Below are positions 7,912 to 17,200 of a stretch of DNA of 64,000 bases, one piece after another. The stretch comes from CBDCKN01 sp965219035 (GTDB taxonomy: Bacteria > Gemmatimonadota > Gemmatimonadetes > Longimicrobiales > Gaopeijiaceae): contig CBDCMR010000002.1 of NCBI GenBank assembly GCA_965219035.1, positions 1-64,000 of the forward strand, read 5' to 3'. The notes below the pieces were generated by a model. It saw nothing but the letters and a program-made list of their open reading frames with translations. It did not search any database and had not been told where the DNA came from. The position numbers were made by a program, and so were the translations under genes. Positions within the stretch are counted from its first letter, which is position 1; the number at the start of each line of letters is the position of its first letter.

Positions 7912-9048
7912 ATGAGCCACACGCCAAAGATCCATCGGTACCAGAATCTGACTACGCTCACGCAAAGGCTCCGCAGCGATGTCAAGGATGTCCATTGTGT
8001 CGTGCTATACGCCTATAACCGAACGGGAAAGACGCGTCTCTCGATGGAGTTCAAGAATCAAGGGAAGCGGAAAGGCAATGGGACTCCAGACACACTCTAT
8101 TTCAATGCATATACCGAGGATCTCTTTGTCTGGCACAACGACCTTGATGCTGATACGGATCGGTACCTGAAGATCAACGAAAACTCTGCATTCCTCAAGG
8201 GCCTCACCGAGCTCGCACTGGATGAAACCATAGCGGGCTACTTATCACGCTACGCCGACTTCGAATTTGACATCGACTACAGCACGTGGGCGGTAACATT
8301 CCGCAAAGGTGATGACGAGCGGATCAAGATCTCCCGAGGCGAGGAGAACATATTCATCTGGTGCATGTTCATGGCGATCGGCGAGCGTGTTATCGATGGC
8401 CATCCGTCGTATCAGTGGGCCAAGCACCTGTACATTGATGACCCCATCTCGTCGCTGGACGACGACCATGCCATCGCTGTTGCCTGTGACCTGGCAGCGC
8501 TTCTTCGCAGAGCCGCGGCTCGCCGGGATACCAACGGGGAGCGAGATCCGCTCAGAACGGTTGTCTCCTCTCACCACGCATTGTTCTTCAACGTCATGTG
8601 CAACGAGCTTGGAAGGACAAGGGAAGACCAAGAGAAAGTCAAGCTTAAGCGGTACTTTCTGCACCGACCGGACTCCGAGGGTGTGTTCACGCTACGAGCC
8701 ACTGGAGGTACACCCTGCTTTCATCATATGGCGACCCTCGCCGAGCTGCAAAGGTGTGTGAGCTCAGGCACCCTCTACACCTACCATTTCAACGCCCTGC
8801 GCAGCATCTTGGAGAAGACGGCGAGTTTCTTCGGCCACGGAGACTTCAGGGTCTGCTTGGCCGGGCTGCAGGACGAAACCCTCTACAACCGCGCGCTGAA
8901 TCTGCTGAGCCACGGCAAGTACGCCATCTACGAACCGGTTGAGATGGTGGACGACAATAAGGAGCTGTTTCGCAGAATTCTCAAGGATGTTCTTGACCGT
9001 TTCCCGTTTGCACTTCCCGAGCTTGTTCCTGAAACTACCCCGCAGTAG
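7912..9048 (+). CDS. prrC: PrrC-like anticodon nuclease in the hsd operon
   Basis: Members of this family are latent tRNA anticodon nucleases. They are held silent by the associated type I enzyme and released when a phage inhibits it. The 378 residues show an ABC-type ATPase: Walker A AYNRTGKTR at 34-42, signature SRGEE at 141-145, Walker B LYIDDPISSLDD at 173-184 and an SSHH switch at 219-222. The C-terminal part has R297, E301 and H334. This matches the R-x3-E-(about 31)-H catalytic triad described for E. coli PrrC (Arg320, Glu324, His356), with the Glu-His gap one residue longer. The gene sits between hsdS and hsdM, whereas the E. coli order is hsdM-hsdS-prrC-hsdR. The triad match is by eye; the ATPase and context are clear. 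Confidence 0.85.
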   Translation: MSHTPKIHRYQNLTTLTQRLRSDVKDVHCVVLYAYNRTGKTRLSMEFKNQGKRKGNGTPDTLYFNAYTEDLFVWHNDLDADTDRYLKINENSAFLKGLTELALDETIAGYLSRYADFEFDIDYSTWAVTFRKGDDERIKISRGEENIFIWCMFMAIGERVIDGHPSYQWAKHLYIDDPISSLDDDHAIAVACDLAALLRRAAARRDTNGERDPLRTVVSSHHALFFNVMCNELGRTREDQEKVKLKRYFLHRPDSEGVFTLRATGGTPCFHHMATLAELQRCVSSGTLYTYHFNALRSILEKTASFFGHGDFRVCLAGLQDETLYNRALNLLSHGKYAIYEPVEMVDDNKELFRRILKDVLDRFPFALPELVPETTPQ

Positions 9049-9057
9049 AGCCAACCC

Positions 9058-10686
9058 ATGACTGACCAAGACCAGAAGCAGCTCGGCAAGACGCTCTGGG
9101 GCATCGCCGACCAACTCCGCGGGGCGATGAACGCGGACGATTTTCGCGACTACATGCTCGCGTTCCTGTTCCTCCGCTACCTCTCAGACGACTACGAGCG
9201 GGCCGCGAAGAAGGAACTCGGTCGCGACTACCCTGACCCGAACGCCATCGGCAACGGCGGGCGGTCCTCCCTGTCTGCCTGGTACGAACAGAACCCCGAT
9301 GATGTGTCGGCGTTCGAGAGGCAGATGCGTCTCAAGGCGCACTATGTCATTCGCCCCGAGCACCTCTGGGCCAGCATCGCCCACATGGCCCGCACCCAGG
9401 ACGGCGAGCTGCTGGACACGCTCCAGGCAGGCTTCAAATACATCGAGAACGAGTCATTCCAGAGCACGTTCTCGGGTCTGTTCTCGGAGATCAATCTCGG
9501 CTCCGACAAGATTGGCAAGACCTACGCAGACCGGAGCGCGAAGCTCTGCACGATCATCACCAAGATAGCCGAGGGCCTCGCGGAGTTCTCCACGGACAGC
9601 GACACCCTCGGCGACGCCTATGAGTACCTGATCGGCCAGTTCGCCGCTGGCTCGGGCAAGAAGGCCGGTGAGTTCTACACGCCGCAGCGGATCTCGGACA
9701 TCCTCTCCGCGATCGTCGCGCTCGACGGCCAGGAGCCGAAGACCGGCAAGCGGAAGCAGCTCGCCAGCGTGATGGACTTCGCCTGCGGCTCGGGCTCGCT
9801 GCTGCTCAATGTGCGCAAGCGCATGGGGCCGCACGGCATCGGCAAGATCTTCGGGCAGGAGAAGAACATCACCACCTACAACCTCGCGCGGATGAACATG
9901 CTGCTGCACGGGGTGAAGGACTCGGAGTTCGAGATCTATCACGGTGACACGCTGACCAACGACTGGGACTTGCTCCGCAAGATGAACCCGGCCAAGAAGC
10001 CCCGCTTCGACGCCGTGGTTGCCAACCCGCCGTTCAGCTACCGCTGGAACCCGAACGAGGCGTTAGGCGAGGACGTGCGCTTCAAGAACTACGGGCTGGC
10101 GCCGAAGTCGGCGGCGGACTTGGCGTTCCTGCTGCACGGGTTTCACTACCTCAAGGATGAGGGTGTGATGGCGATCATCCTGCCGCACGGCGTGCTGTTC
10201 CGCGGCGGCGCGGAGGCGAAGATTCGCCGGAAGCTCCTTGACGACGGGCACATCGACACCGTCATCGGCCTTCCGGCGAATCTGTTCTACTCGACCGGCA
10301 TCCCGGTCTGCATCCTCGTCCTCAAGAAGTGCAAGAAGCCCGATGATGTCCTGTTCATCAACGCGTCCGAGCATTTCGAGAAGGGCAAGCGGCAACACTA
10401 CCTGTCCGACGAGCATATCGAGAAAATCATCGACACCTACCAGCAGCGTCCGGAGAGCATCGAGCGGTACGCCAGACGCGTGGAGATAAACGAGATTGAG
10501 GCCAACGACTGCAACCTGAACATCTCGCGCTATGTCAGCACGGCCGAGCAGGAGGTCGAGATCGATCTGTCGGTGACGCATAAGGAGTTGGTCGAGATCG
10601 AGAAACAGATTCAGGAGTCAACGGCGAAGCACAACGCGTTTCTGAAGGAACTTGGACTATCCCCATTGCCAGCGCCCAATAAGTAA
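9058..10686 (+). CDS. hsdM: Type I methyltransferase subunit M (HsdM)
   Basis: HsdM transfers a methyl group from S-adenosylmethionine to adenine N6 in the HsdS target. The 542 residues begin with the helical HsdM N-terminal domain (LGKTLWGIADQLRG...DYMLAFLFLRYLSD). The Rossmann-fold methylase follows, with motif I FACGSGSLL near 241-249 and catalytic NPPF at 323-326. The C-terminal helical tail contains a predicted coiled coil. It lies 9 bp after the prrC-like gene and ends the operon; a CRISPR array begins 72 bp downstream. Length and motifs are normal. It belongs to a different subgroup from the second HsdM (61907-63394), which lacks this N-terminal LGKTLWGIAD form. Confidence 0.95.
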   Translation: MTDQDQKQLGKTLWGIADQLRGAMNADDFRDYMLAFLFLRYLSDDYERAAKKELGRDYPDPNAIGNGGRSSLSAWYEQNPDDVSAFERQMRLKAHYVIRPEHLWASIAHMARTQDGELLDTLQAGFKYIENESFQSTFSGLFSEINLGSDKIGKTYADRSAKLCTIITKIAEGLAEFSTDSDTLGDAYEYLIGQFAAGSGKKAGEFYTPQRISDILSAIVALDGQEPKTGKRKQLASVMDFACGSGSLLLNVRKRMGPHGIGKIFGQEKNITTYNLARMNMLLHGVKDSEFEIYHGDTLTNDWDLLRKMNPAKKPRFDAVVANPPFSYRWNPNEALGEDVRFKNYGLAPKSAADLAFLLHGFHYLKDEGVMAIILPHGVLFRGGAEAKIRRKLLDDGHIDTVIGLPANLFYSTGIPVCILVLKKCKKPDDVLFINASEHFEKGKRQHYLSDEHIEKIIDTYQQRPESIERYARRVEINEIEANDCNLNISRYVSTAEQEVEIDLSVTHKELVEIEKQIQESTAKHNAFLKELGLSPLPAPNK

Positions 10687-10758
10687 TCGAAGCGATCCCT
10701 CCGCCTATGGCTGGCGCCGCATGCATGTGGATGCAGTACTTGCACGTGCCTCTCATGT

Positions 10759-11072
10759 CGGATCATCCCCGCGTAGGCGGGGAACACTCGTCCCAGATGG
10801 CTTGCGGGTGCTCCTCGTCCGGATCATCCCCGCGTAGGCGGGGAACACTGGCCCCTGCTGCTCTTGCTGCTGCTCGGATGCGGATCATCCCCGCGTAGGC
10901 GGGGAACACGTGACGATAGGCTTGACACTCAACGCGACCGACGGATCATCCCCGCGTAGGCGGGGAACACGCCTGATGCCAGCGCTCCAGCTGGCGCACC
11001 GTCGGATCATCCCCGCGTAGGCGGGGAACACGGCCGGATATCCTCAATCGGCCGTAGCTCGACCGGATCATC
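10759..11072 (+). CRISPR. Type I-E CRISPR array, 5 repeats plus a degenerate end repeat
   Basis: Five identical 29-bp repeats start at 10759, 10820, 10881, 10942 and 11003, with an exact 61-bp period and 32-bp spacers. A sixth repeat at 11064 keeps only CGGATCATC and then diverges. The repeat begins CGGATCATCCCCGCG and ends GGCGGGGAACAC, close to the E. coli type I-E consensus. The degenerate repeat marks the leader-distal end, so transcription should run left to right. The 72 bp between hsdM and the first repeat are not AT-rich and show no clear leader. No cas gene is in the window. The five spacers all differ, and none has an obvious match elsewhere in the window by eye. Confidence 0.95.
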
Positions 11073-11229
11073 AGGGGCTGGTGCTCGCCAGCTTAGGCAC
11101 TAAAGTGGAGACCAACGGGCCCGCCCCCTCGGGACACTGCGTTCGCTGCGCTCAGTCCGCGTCAGGAGCGCCTGGACCGTTATCGGCCATCAGCCGGAGC
11201 AAGAAACGAGGCCCCCGGAGAGACGAGCT

Positions 11230-12237
11230 ATGTACGACACGGGTGACTTCCTGGAGCGATTCTCAGAGTTCCTGGATGACGAAAAAGATGGCGTCCTTCA
11301 TCGCTACTACGGCTACACTGGCTCATCTGGAGCCTTGTTGCTGAAGGAGTTGGACTCGGGCACCAGAGTCTTGTTCAATCCGTGGCTTCGAGATCGCCCC
11401 GTCGGACTCAAGGACCTTACCCGTACTCGCGACCGGTATCGCACTTTCAAGAAGCAGACGCCTTCCGTCCAGGTGCACATCGCCTCGTCCTTTCGACCAA
11501 GTGTGACCCGCTACGTCCAGCAAGGTCGAGATCTCGCGCTCGTCACCTTCGACCCGGAAGAACTCACAGCTGATCTGGTAGGCTCACCAAATCTGTCAAA
11601 GACCGTGTTGGAGGCGATTCTCGAGTTCGCCGAGACGGAAGGACTGTCTACAACCTACGACTTCGTTGGAACTCTGCACCACAAGGGATACCAAGCTGGC
11701 GTGGCCCAAGCGGATGCGGTCAAGCCGAGCGCCACGAACCCGCTTCTCTTCATTTCCTACTCATGGGACAGCTCGGAGCACCGAGAGTGGGTAATCCAAC
11801 TGGCCGCAAAGTTGATCCGGAGCGGGATCAATGTCCTAATCGATGTGTGGGACTTGCCTGACTACGGTGATGACCTTCACAAGTTCATGGAGTCCGGAAT
11901 TCGGGAGGCTGACTATGTCCTTCTGATCTGCACGCCCGCCTATGCTCGGCGCGCGAACGAGCGTCAAGGTGGGGTTGGAGTCGAAAGCACCATCATCACC
12001 GGCGAATTCTACGACCCGCAGAAGGCCACGAAGTTCGTGCCAGTTGTACGCAGTTCCTCGGGAGATTTCCTGGGTTCCCTCCCGTCTTACCTCAAGTCTC
12101 GATACGCCATCGACTTCAGCAGCGACGAACAGTTCGAACGAAGCTTAGAAGACCTGCTGCGGCAATTGCTTAAGCAACCTCGGTATAGGCGACCGGACCT
12201 CGGTCCTCTGCCGCGTCTACCTACGAAGGACGTCTAG
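11230..12237 (+). CDS. TIR-domain protein with an unrecognised N-terminal domain
   Basis: Bacterial TIR domains usually cleave NAD+ or make NAD-derived signals in anti-phage defence. The C-terminal half (about 171-300) has PLLFISYSWDSSEHREWV, a LIDVWDLPDYGDDL strand-loop, DYVLLICTPAY and GGVGVESTIITGEFYD. E252 is a candidate catalytic glutamate by position. Residues 1-165 form a separate domain, without transmembrane segments, whose fold I do not recognise; it contains LLLKELDSGTRVLFNPW and RYVQQGRDLALVTFDPEEL. The gene stands alone, 160 bp after the CRISPR array, with weak purine-rich spacing (CCCGGAGAGACGAGCT) before its ATG. No ThsA-like or other effector partner is adjacent, so it may act as a single-gene system. 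The domain call is firm; the biological role is inferred. Confidence 0.85.
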   Translation: MYDTGDFLERFSEFLDDEKDGVLHRYYGYTGSSGALLLKELDSGTRVLFNPWLRDRPVGLKDLTRTRDRYRTFKKQTPSVQVHIASSFRPSVTRYVQQGRDLALVTFDPEELTADLVGSPNLSKTVLEAILEFAETEGLSTTYDFVGTLHHKGYQAGVAQADAVKPSATNPLLFISYSWDSSEHREWVIQLAAKLIRSGINVLIDVWDLPDYGDDLHKFMESGIREADYVLLICTPAYARRANERQGGVGVESTIITGEFYDPQKATKFVPVVRSSSGDFLGSLPSYLKSRYAIDFSSDEQFERSLEDLLRQLLKQPRYRRPDLGPLPRLPTKDV

Positions 12238-12471
12238 TGGATGTAACTCGGGGATGACGACCACCGTCCTATAGCGCCGCGCTCCCGCTCGGGCCCAACG
12301 TCTTTCATCCGGATGAAGTAGGTTGCAGACGCAGGGCACGGCCCTTCGGGACACTCCGGTGACGGCTATCACACCTGTCCGTTATGAGACATTCCTTAGT
12401 GGCGGAAGGACGGTGCCTTCAGAACTCGTCTGTCCGAGTGTTGGGGCAGGTCACGAGTATGGGACCCCCGC
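12238..12471. other. Gene-free interval after the TIR gene
   Basis: No plausible coding frame, RNA gene or clear terminator was recognised in these 234 bp. The interval contains ordinary GC-rich sequence and leads into the first member of a diverged direct repeat. Confidence 0.5.
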
Positions 12472-12631
12472 CCGGAATCGATCGCGCTGCACCCGAAATT
12501 AAATTGCGGCTAGAGCCAGAATATAACCCATCTTGAAGTCTTCAACCTACCCATTAAGAATGTTACAGATGCGTTGAGCAAGTTCCCGCGTGGTTGCGTC
12601 ACCGAGTGCTGCGAAGGAGGAGCTGTCCGAG
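12472..12631 (+). repeat. Diverged direct repeat, copy 1 (upstream of the LysR gene)
   Basis: The segment starts CCCGGAATCGATCGCG and ends GGAGCTGTCCGAG. The same landmarks occur in order at 13680-13862: ACCCATCTTGA, GCGTT-AGCAAGTTCCCG and GAGGAGCTGTCCGAG. Point differences and a short insertion of repeated AAGTTCCCG separate the copies. The AGGAGG of this copy supplies the ribosome site of the LysR gene. Confidence 0.75.
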
Positions 12632-13552
12632 ATGGATAAGGCGGCAGGCCGGCCACCGCTTGAGGTGTTTCGTTTCTTCGACGTGGCCGGGCGGCACCAG
12701 AGTTTCGCCGAGGCGGCACGCGAGCTCGGCGTGACGTCCGGCGCCGTCGCCCATCGTGTCAGGACGCTCGAGCATTACCTCGGGGAGCAGCTGTTCGAAC
12801 GCCAACCGCAGGGTCTCGCCCTGAGCACGCGTGGACAGGCGTTCCTCGTGGAGGTCCAGCACACCCTCTCCGCTCTCGACAAGGCCACCGAGCGCTTTCG
12901 TGCCGGTGCGAATGCCGGGGCGCTGAAGCTCGTCACCGTGGAGGCCTTCGCCGAGCTGTGGCTGATGCCGCGGCTCGCCGCGTTCCGGCGCGCGCACCCC
13001 GAGATCGTCATCGAGTTCGAGACCGATCACTACGAGGTCGATCCCGCACGGCGCGCGTTCGACGTCTGGATCGCATTCGTCGCCGGGGTCCCGCGCACCG
13101 TGCAGAGCGAGGTGCTGTTCGAGGAAACGCTCGTCCCGGTGTGCAGCCCGGCCTTTCTTGCATCGAGGGGGCGGCCCGTGCACCCGGCCGATCTGCATGG
13201 ATGGCCGCTGCTCTACGATCTGGCCTGGGAGGACTACTGGGCGCACTGGTTTGCCTGCAGGGAGGCCGGCGCGCCGGACATGTCCCGGGCGTCGGGGTAC
13301 CGTCTGTACTCGATGATGGTCCAGGCGGCGCTCGAGGGCATGGGCGTCGCGCTCGGTCACTCCCTGCTGATCGTGCCCTATCTCGAGCGCGGAACGCTGG
13401 TGACGCTGTTCGAGCCGCCGGTCGCGGCCCCGGCGCGCTACTTCCTCGCGGTCGCTCCAGGCTCCGGGGAGAAGCCCGAGGCGCGGGCGTTCCTGGACTG
13501 GCTCCGGGCCGAGGCCGGGAAGCCCGCCGCGGGAGGCGAAGGCTGCGGCTGA
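12632..13552 (+). CDS. LysR-family transcriptional regulator (GcvA-like)
   Basis: This is a DNA-binding regulator with an N-terminal winged helix (FRFFDVAGRHQSFAEAAREL, then TSGAVAHRVRTLEHYLGEQLF) and a C-terminal periplasmic-binding-fold effector domain (about 90-300). The 306 residues are typical for the family. ATG 12632 is chosen because GAAGGAGGAG precedes it and the conserved helix then begins near residue 9. A GTG at 12590 would add 14 unconserved residues derived from the repeat. The set of features SFAEAA, VAHRVRTLE and LSTRGQ resembles GcvA/AmpR-type members, but the effector cannot be inferred. There is no divergent target gene next to it. It lies between two copies of a diverged repeat. 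Confidence 0.9.
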   Translation: MDKAAGRPPLEVFRFFDVAGRHQSFAEAARELGVTSGAVAHRVRTLEHYLGEQLFERQPQGLALSTRGQAFLVEVQHTLSALDKATERFRAGANAGALKLVTVEAFAELWLMPRLAAFRRAHPEIVIEFETDHYEVDPARRAFDVWIAFVAGVPRTVQSEVLFEETLVPVCSPAFLASRGRPVHPADLHGWPLLYDLAWEDYWAHWFACREAGAPDMSRASGYRLYSMMVQAALEGMGVALGHSLLIVPYLERGTLVTLFEPPVAAPARYFLAVAPGSGEKPEARAFLDWLRAEAGKPAAGGEGCG

Positions 13553-13679
13553 GGGCGTCGGGCCGCAGCGACGGCCGCTGCAGGCGGGCGCCTTCGGCAC
13601 CCCGACCTGTCACCCCCTGAAGGCGCCCTCGACGTGTCCTTGCGGCAGGAAATAGCGCCGCGATGTGGGCACGGTACAC

Positions 13680-13862
13680 GCCCGGAATCGATCGCGCCGT
13701 ACCCGCAATTAAACTGCCCCTAGAGCTAGAAAAAAACCCATCTTGACGTCCTCACGCTATCCGTTCAGGATGGCGTAAATGCGTTCAGCAAGTTCCCGAA
13801 GTTCCCGCTTGGAAGTTCCCGCCTGATTGGGCCCGCGAGTGCCGGAACGAGGAGCTGTCCGA
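13680..13862 (+). repeat. Diverged direct repeat, copy 2 (downstream of the LysR gene)
   Basis: This is the second member of the repeat described at 12472-12631, with the same CCCGGAATCGATCGCG start and GAGGAGCTGTCCGAG end. AAGTTCCCG occurs three times in the middle and lengthens this copy. On the minus strand both copies end a short frame in a similar ILNG motif, so each may be the 3' end of the same lost gene. Confidence 0.75.
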
Positions 13863-13898
13863 GCGGCCGCGAGGCGGGCTGCCGGACGTTGCAGTTCC

Positions 13899-14182
13899 GG
13901 ACCGGGGCTGATGTCGGGCGACACGCGGTATTGCCGGGTCTCGGCGATCAACGCCATCGGCCCTAGCGTGGTGTCGAACGTGGCCCTTGCCACCGCCGTG
14001 GACAGCCCGCCGAGGGTGGTGTCGGCGCAGACGTCCGGCACCGCTGGCCGATTGGTTGGGGCTGGGCCTCGACGAAGCGGCGGATTCGACCTCGACGCCG
14101 GCCGGGTCGGCGTTCACGGTCACGGTCGAGGGGACACGCGTACGCCGACCGCGACGGCCACCCGCTGTGCCGGGGAGGGTGG
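13899..14182 (+). pseudogene. Fibronectin type III / SwmB-type surface protein relic
   Basis: The plus strand reads GLMSGDTRYCRVSAINAIGP followed by SVVSNVALATA, the last strands of an Fn3 domain, then SPPRVVSAQTSGTAG. After a frameshift it continues GLGLDEAADS...TPAGSAFTVTVEGTRV, the core of a SwmB-like repeat. No start or stop of an intact gene is present. It lies directly upstream of the Calx-beta autotransporter and is probably what remains of a neighbouring or duplicated surface-protein gene. Confidence 0.6.
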
Positions 14183-14206
14183 ATGGGTCTCCACGGGAGC
14201 GGATCG

Positions 14207-17200
14207 ATGAGCCAGCTGAGATCGACGAGTACGCGAGGGGCAGGCTGGAAGGCGAGGCTGGTCACCACAAGCGTAGCGATCGCCGCGCTGGCCGGACCAG
14301 CGGCAGCCCAGGACCTCCTGGTGAGCAACCTTTCGACTTCTGCTTCTGGTCGGGAGGGCTTGGCTGATTCCGAGTATATCCAGTCCTTCACCACGGGTCC
14401 GAACGTCAGCGGGTACCTTCTCGAATCGATCTCCATCGACTTCGTCAAGGGTTCGGTTGGCGCGAGGGACCCCGTGTACGTGTACCTCTATGAGGACAAC
14501 GGAAGCGGTCGGCCTAGAAGCCGTGCCATCGCTACTTTGACGAAGAACGGCGTCAACTTCGCACCTCCCGTCACCGGGGTGAACAAGTACAAGGTGTGGA
14601 AGGCCAGGTGCTATTCGCAGCCGCCGCACGGGGGTGGCTGTCTTCAGGACCCGTCCTCAGTCCACCTTGCCCCCAACACCACGTACTGGGTCTACGTCTG
14701 GGCCGGTCGTTCCACGACGGGCGCCGAGTTGCAGTCAGATACCGTCACCACGGAGACCGGGGCCGCGGGATGGACGCTTGGCGACAGTGCATTTTCCAAG
14801 CCTAGTTGGGGCAGCTCGGACGGCGTCTACACGTACACCTCGATCTCTGCACCTCTGCTGATCAAGGTCGAGGGCACGACCAACCCCGAGGTCCTGGTCT
14901 CGGTCAACGACGTGACGGTCACCGAGGGCACCCACAAGACGGCCAATTTCGTCGTGAGCCTGAGCCGGAAGACCAGCGGGCCGGTGCAAGTCAGCTACGG
15001 AACGGTACAGCTGAGCGGCAGTTCAGCAGCCGATGAAGGCTCCGATTACGAGGCGACGAGCGGAACCTTGACCTTCCGCCCCGGTCAAGCCCGCAAAACG
15101 GTTTCGGTTCCGATCCTCGACGACGCCCGCAACGAGGGCGACGAGACGTTCGGGCTGGCGCTGACCAACCTCCAGGGAGCCACCTTCGCCGTCAACAGCG
15201 GCACCGGCACCATCGTCAACGCCGAGCCCCTGGCGCTCTCCATCAGCGACGCCACGGCGACGGAGGGCGTCGACGCGACGATCGATTTCACCGTCAGCCT
15301 CAACCGGGCCACCACCCGGAGGATCACCGTCAACGTGCTGTTCTCGTCCGGCACGGCTAATTTCAGCGACATCACTGAACCGGACCAGACGAGCGTGACG
15401 TTCGAGCCCGGTCAACGGAGAAGAACCTACTCGCTCGGGATCGTCGACGACAGCGTCAACGAACCCAGCGAGACGTTCAGCATGGTCCTCCAGGTGCCGG
15501 GACTCTTTACGGGTGACATCATCGTCGGCTCCCCCGGCACCGGCACCATCCTCAACACCGAGACCCTGGAGGCGAGCTTCGAGAACGTCCCGCAGGACCA
15601 CGACGGCAGCAACACGTTCACGTTCAACGTCGCCTTCACGAACGACGTCTCGATCGGCCCCGCCGCGATGCGCGACCACGCATTCACGGTCACGAACGGC
15701 GACGTGACCGGCGCGTCGCGCGTCGACGGCCGCAACGACCGCTGGCTGATCACCGTCGACCCGGACGGCGACGACGCGGTGACGATCACGCTGCCCGGCA
15801 ACCGGGCCTGCGCGACTCAGGGGGCCATCTGCTCGAAGGAGGACAACCCGGTCCAGCTGAGCAACAGTCCCTCGGCCACGGTCGCGGCGCCGCCGGAAGG
15901 GGACCCGCTGACGGCGAGCTTCTCGAACGTGCCCGACGACCACGACGGCAGCGACTTCCACGTCGACCTGACCTTCAGCGAGGGTCCCGACGTCGGCTAT
16001 AGGGACGTCCAGAAGGCCGTCAAAGTCAGCGGCGGGAGCATCAACCGCACGAACCGCAAGACCAAGGGCAGCAACGTGGGCTGGAAGCTCAAGGTCCGGC
16101 CGGCCGGGACCGGTTCGCTGACGATCACGCTGCCGGCGACGACGAACTGCAGCGCCCGAGGCGCGATCTGCACGGAGGACGGTCGGAGGCTGAGCAACAG
16201 CCCGTCGGCGACCGTCGCCGGGCCGGCAGCGGTCGTTGAGACCACGCCGACCGTCAGCATCGCCGGCGGCAGCGGGACGGAGGGCGACGACGACTCCATC
16301 GCCTTCACCGTGACGCTCGACGAGGCCGCGAGCGAGACGGTCACCGTGGACTACGCGACGGCGGACGGCAGCGCTGAGGCGGGCGACGACTACACCGCCG
16401 CCAGCGGGACGCTGAGCTTCGCCGCCGGGGAGACCAGCAAGGCGATCTCCGTCGCGATCGACGACGACATCGTGAACGAGAGCGACGAGACGTTCACCGT
16501 CACGCTGTCGAACGCCTCGGGCGCCGACCTGGGAACGAAGACGGCAACCGGCACGATCCGGAACCGAACGGTAGCACTGCTCACGGCGAGCTTCGAGGAC
16601 GTGCCGTCGGAGCACGACGGGTCGACAGTGTTCACCTTCCGGCTGCGTTTCAGCGAAGACCCGGCGGTCAGCTACAGGGTGCTGCGGGACGAGGCGTTTT
16701 CGGTGTCGGGCGGCACAGTGAAGAAGGCACGCCGGGTGGACGGCCGCAACGACCTGCGGGAGATCCATGTGCAGCCGGAGACCACCGGCGAGATCCGCAT
16801 CTCGCTGCCGGCGACGACCGACTGCGACGCGGTCGACGCGATCTGCACCGAGGACGGCAGGCCCCTGTCGCATTCGCTGTCGGAGACCATTGCCAGTCCG
16901 GTGGGGATATCGGTCGCCGACGCGCGGGTGGAGGAAGGCGCGGGCGCGGTGCTGGAGTTCGCGGTCACCTTGAGCCGCGCGGCTGCCGGGCAGGTGACGG
17001 TGGACTACCAGACGGCGAACGGTACGGCGTCGGCGGGGACGGACTACACGGCGGCGAACGGGACGCTGACGTTCCGGGCGGGCGAGTCGTCGAAGACGGT
17101 CGAGGTCGCGGTGCTCGACGACTCGCACGACGAGGGCGAGGAGACGATGACGCTCCGGCTCTCGAATCCGTCGGAGGGCCGGCTGGCCGACGCGGAAGCG

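Noticed and set aside
10686..11230. cas genes or a leader around the CRISPR array
   Set aside because: The flanks are the hsdM end and about 160 bp before the TIR gene; neither codes for Cas nor has an AT-rich leader.
11230..12237. Thoeris system (ThsA/ThsB) for the TIR gene
   Set aside because: No ThsA-like NAD-binding or SLOG-domain gene lies nearby, and the protein has an extra N-terminal domain.
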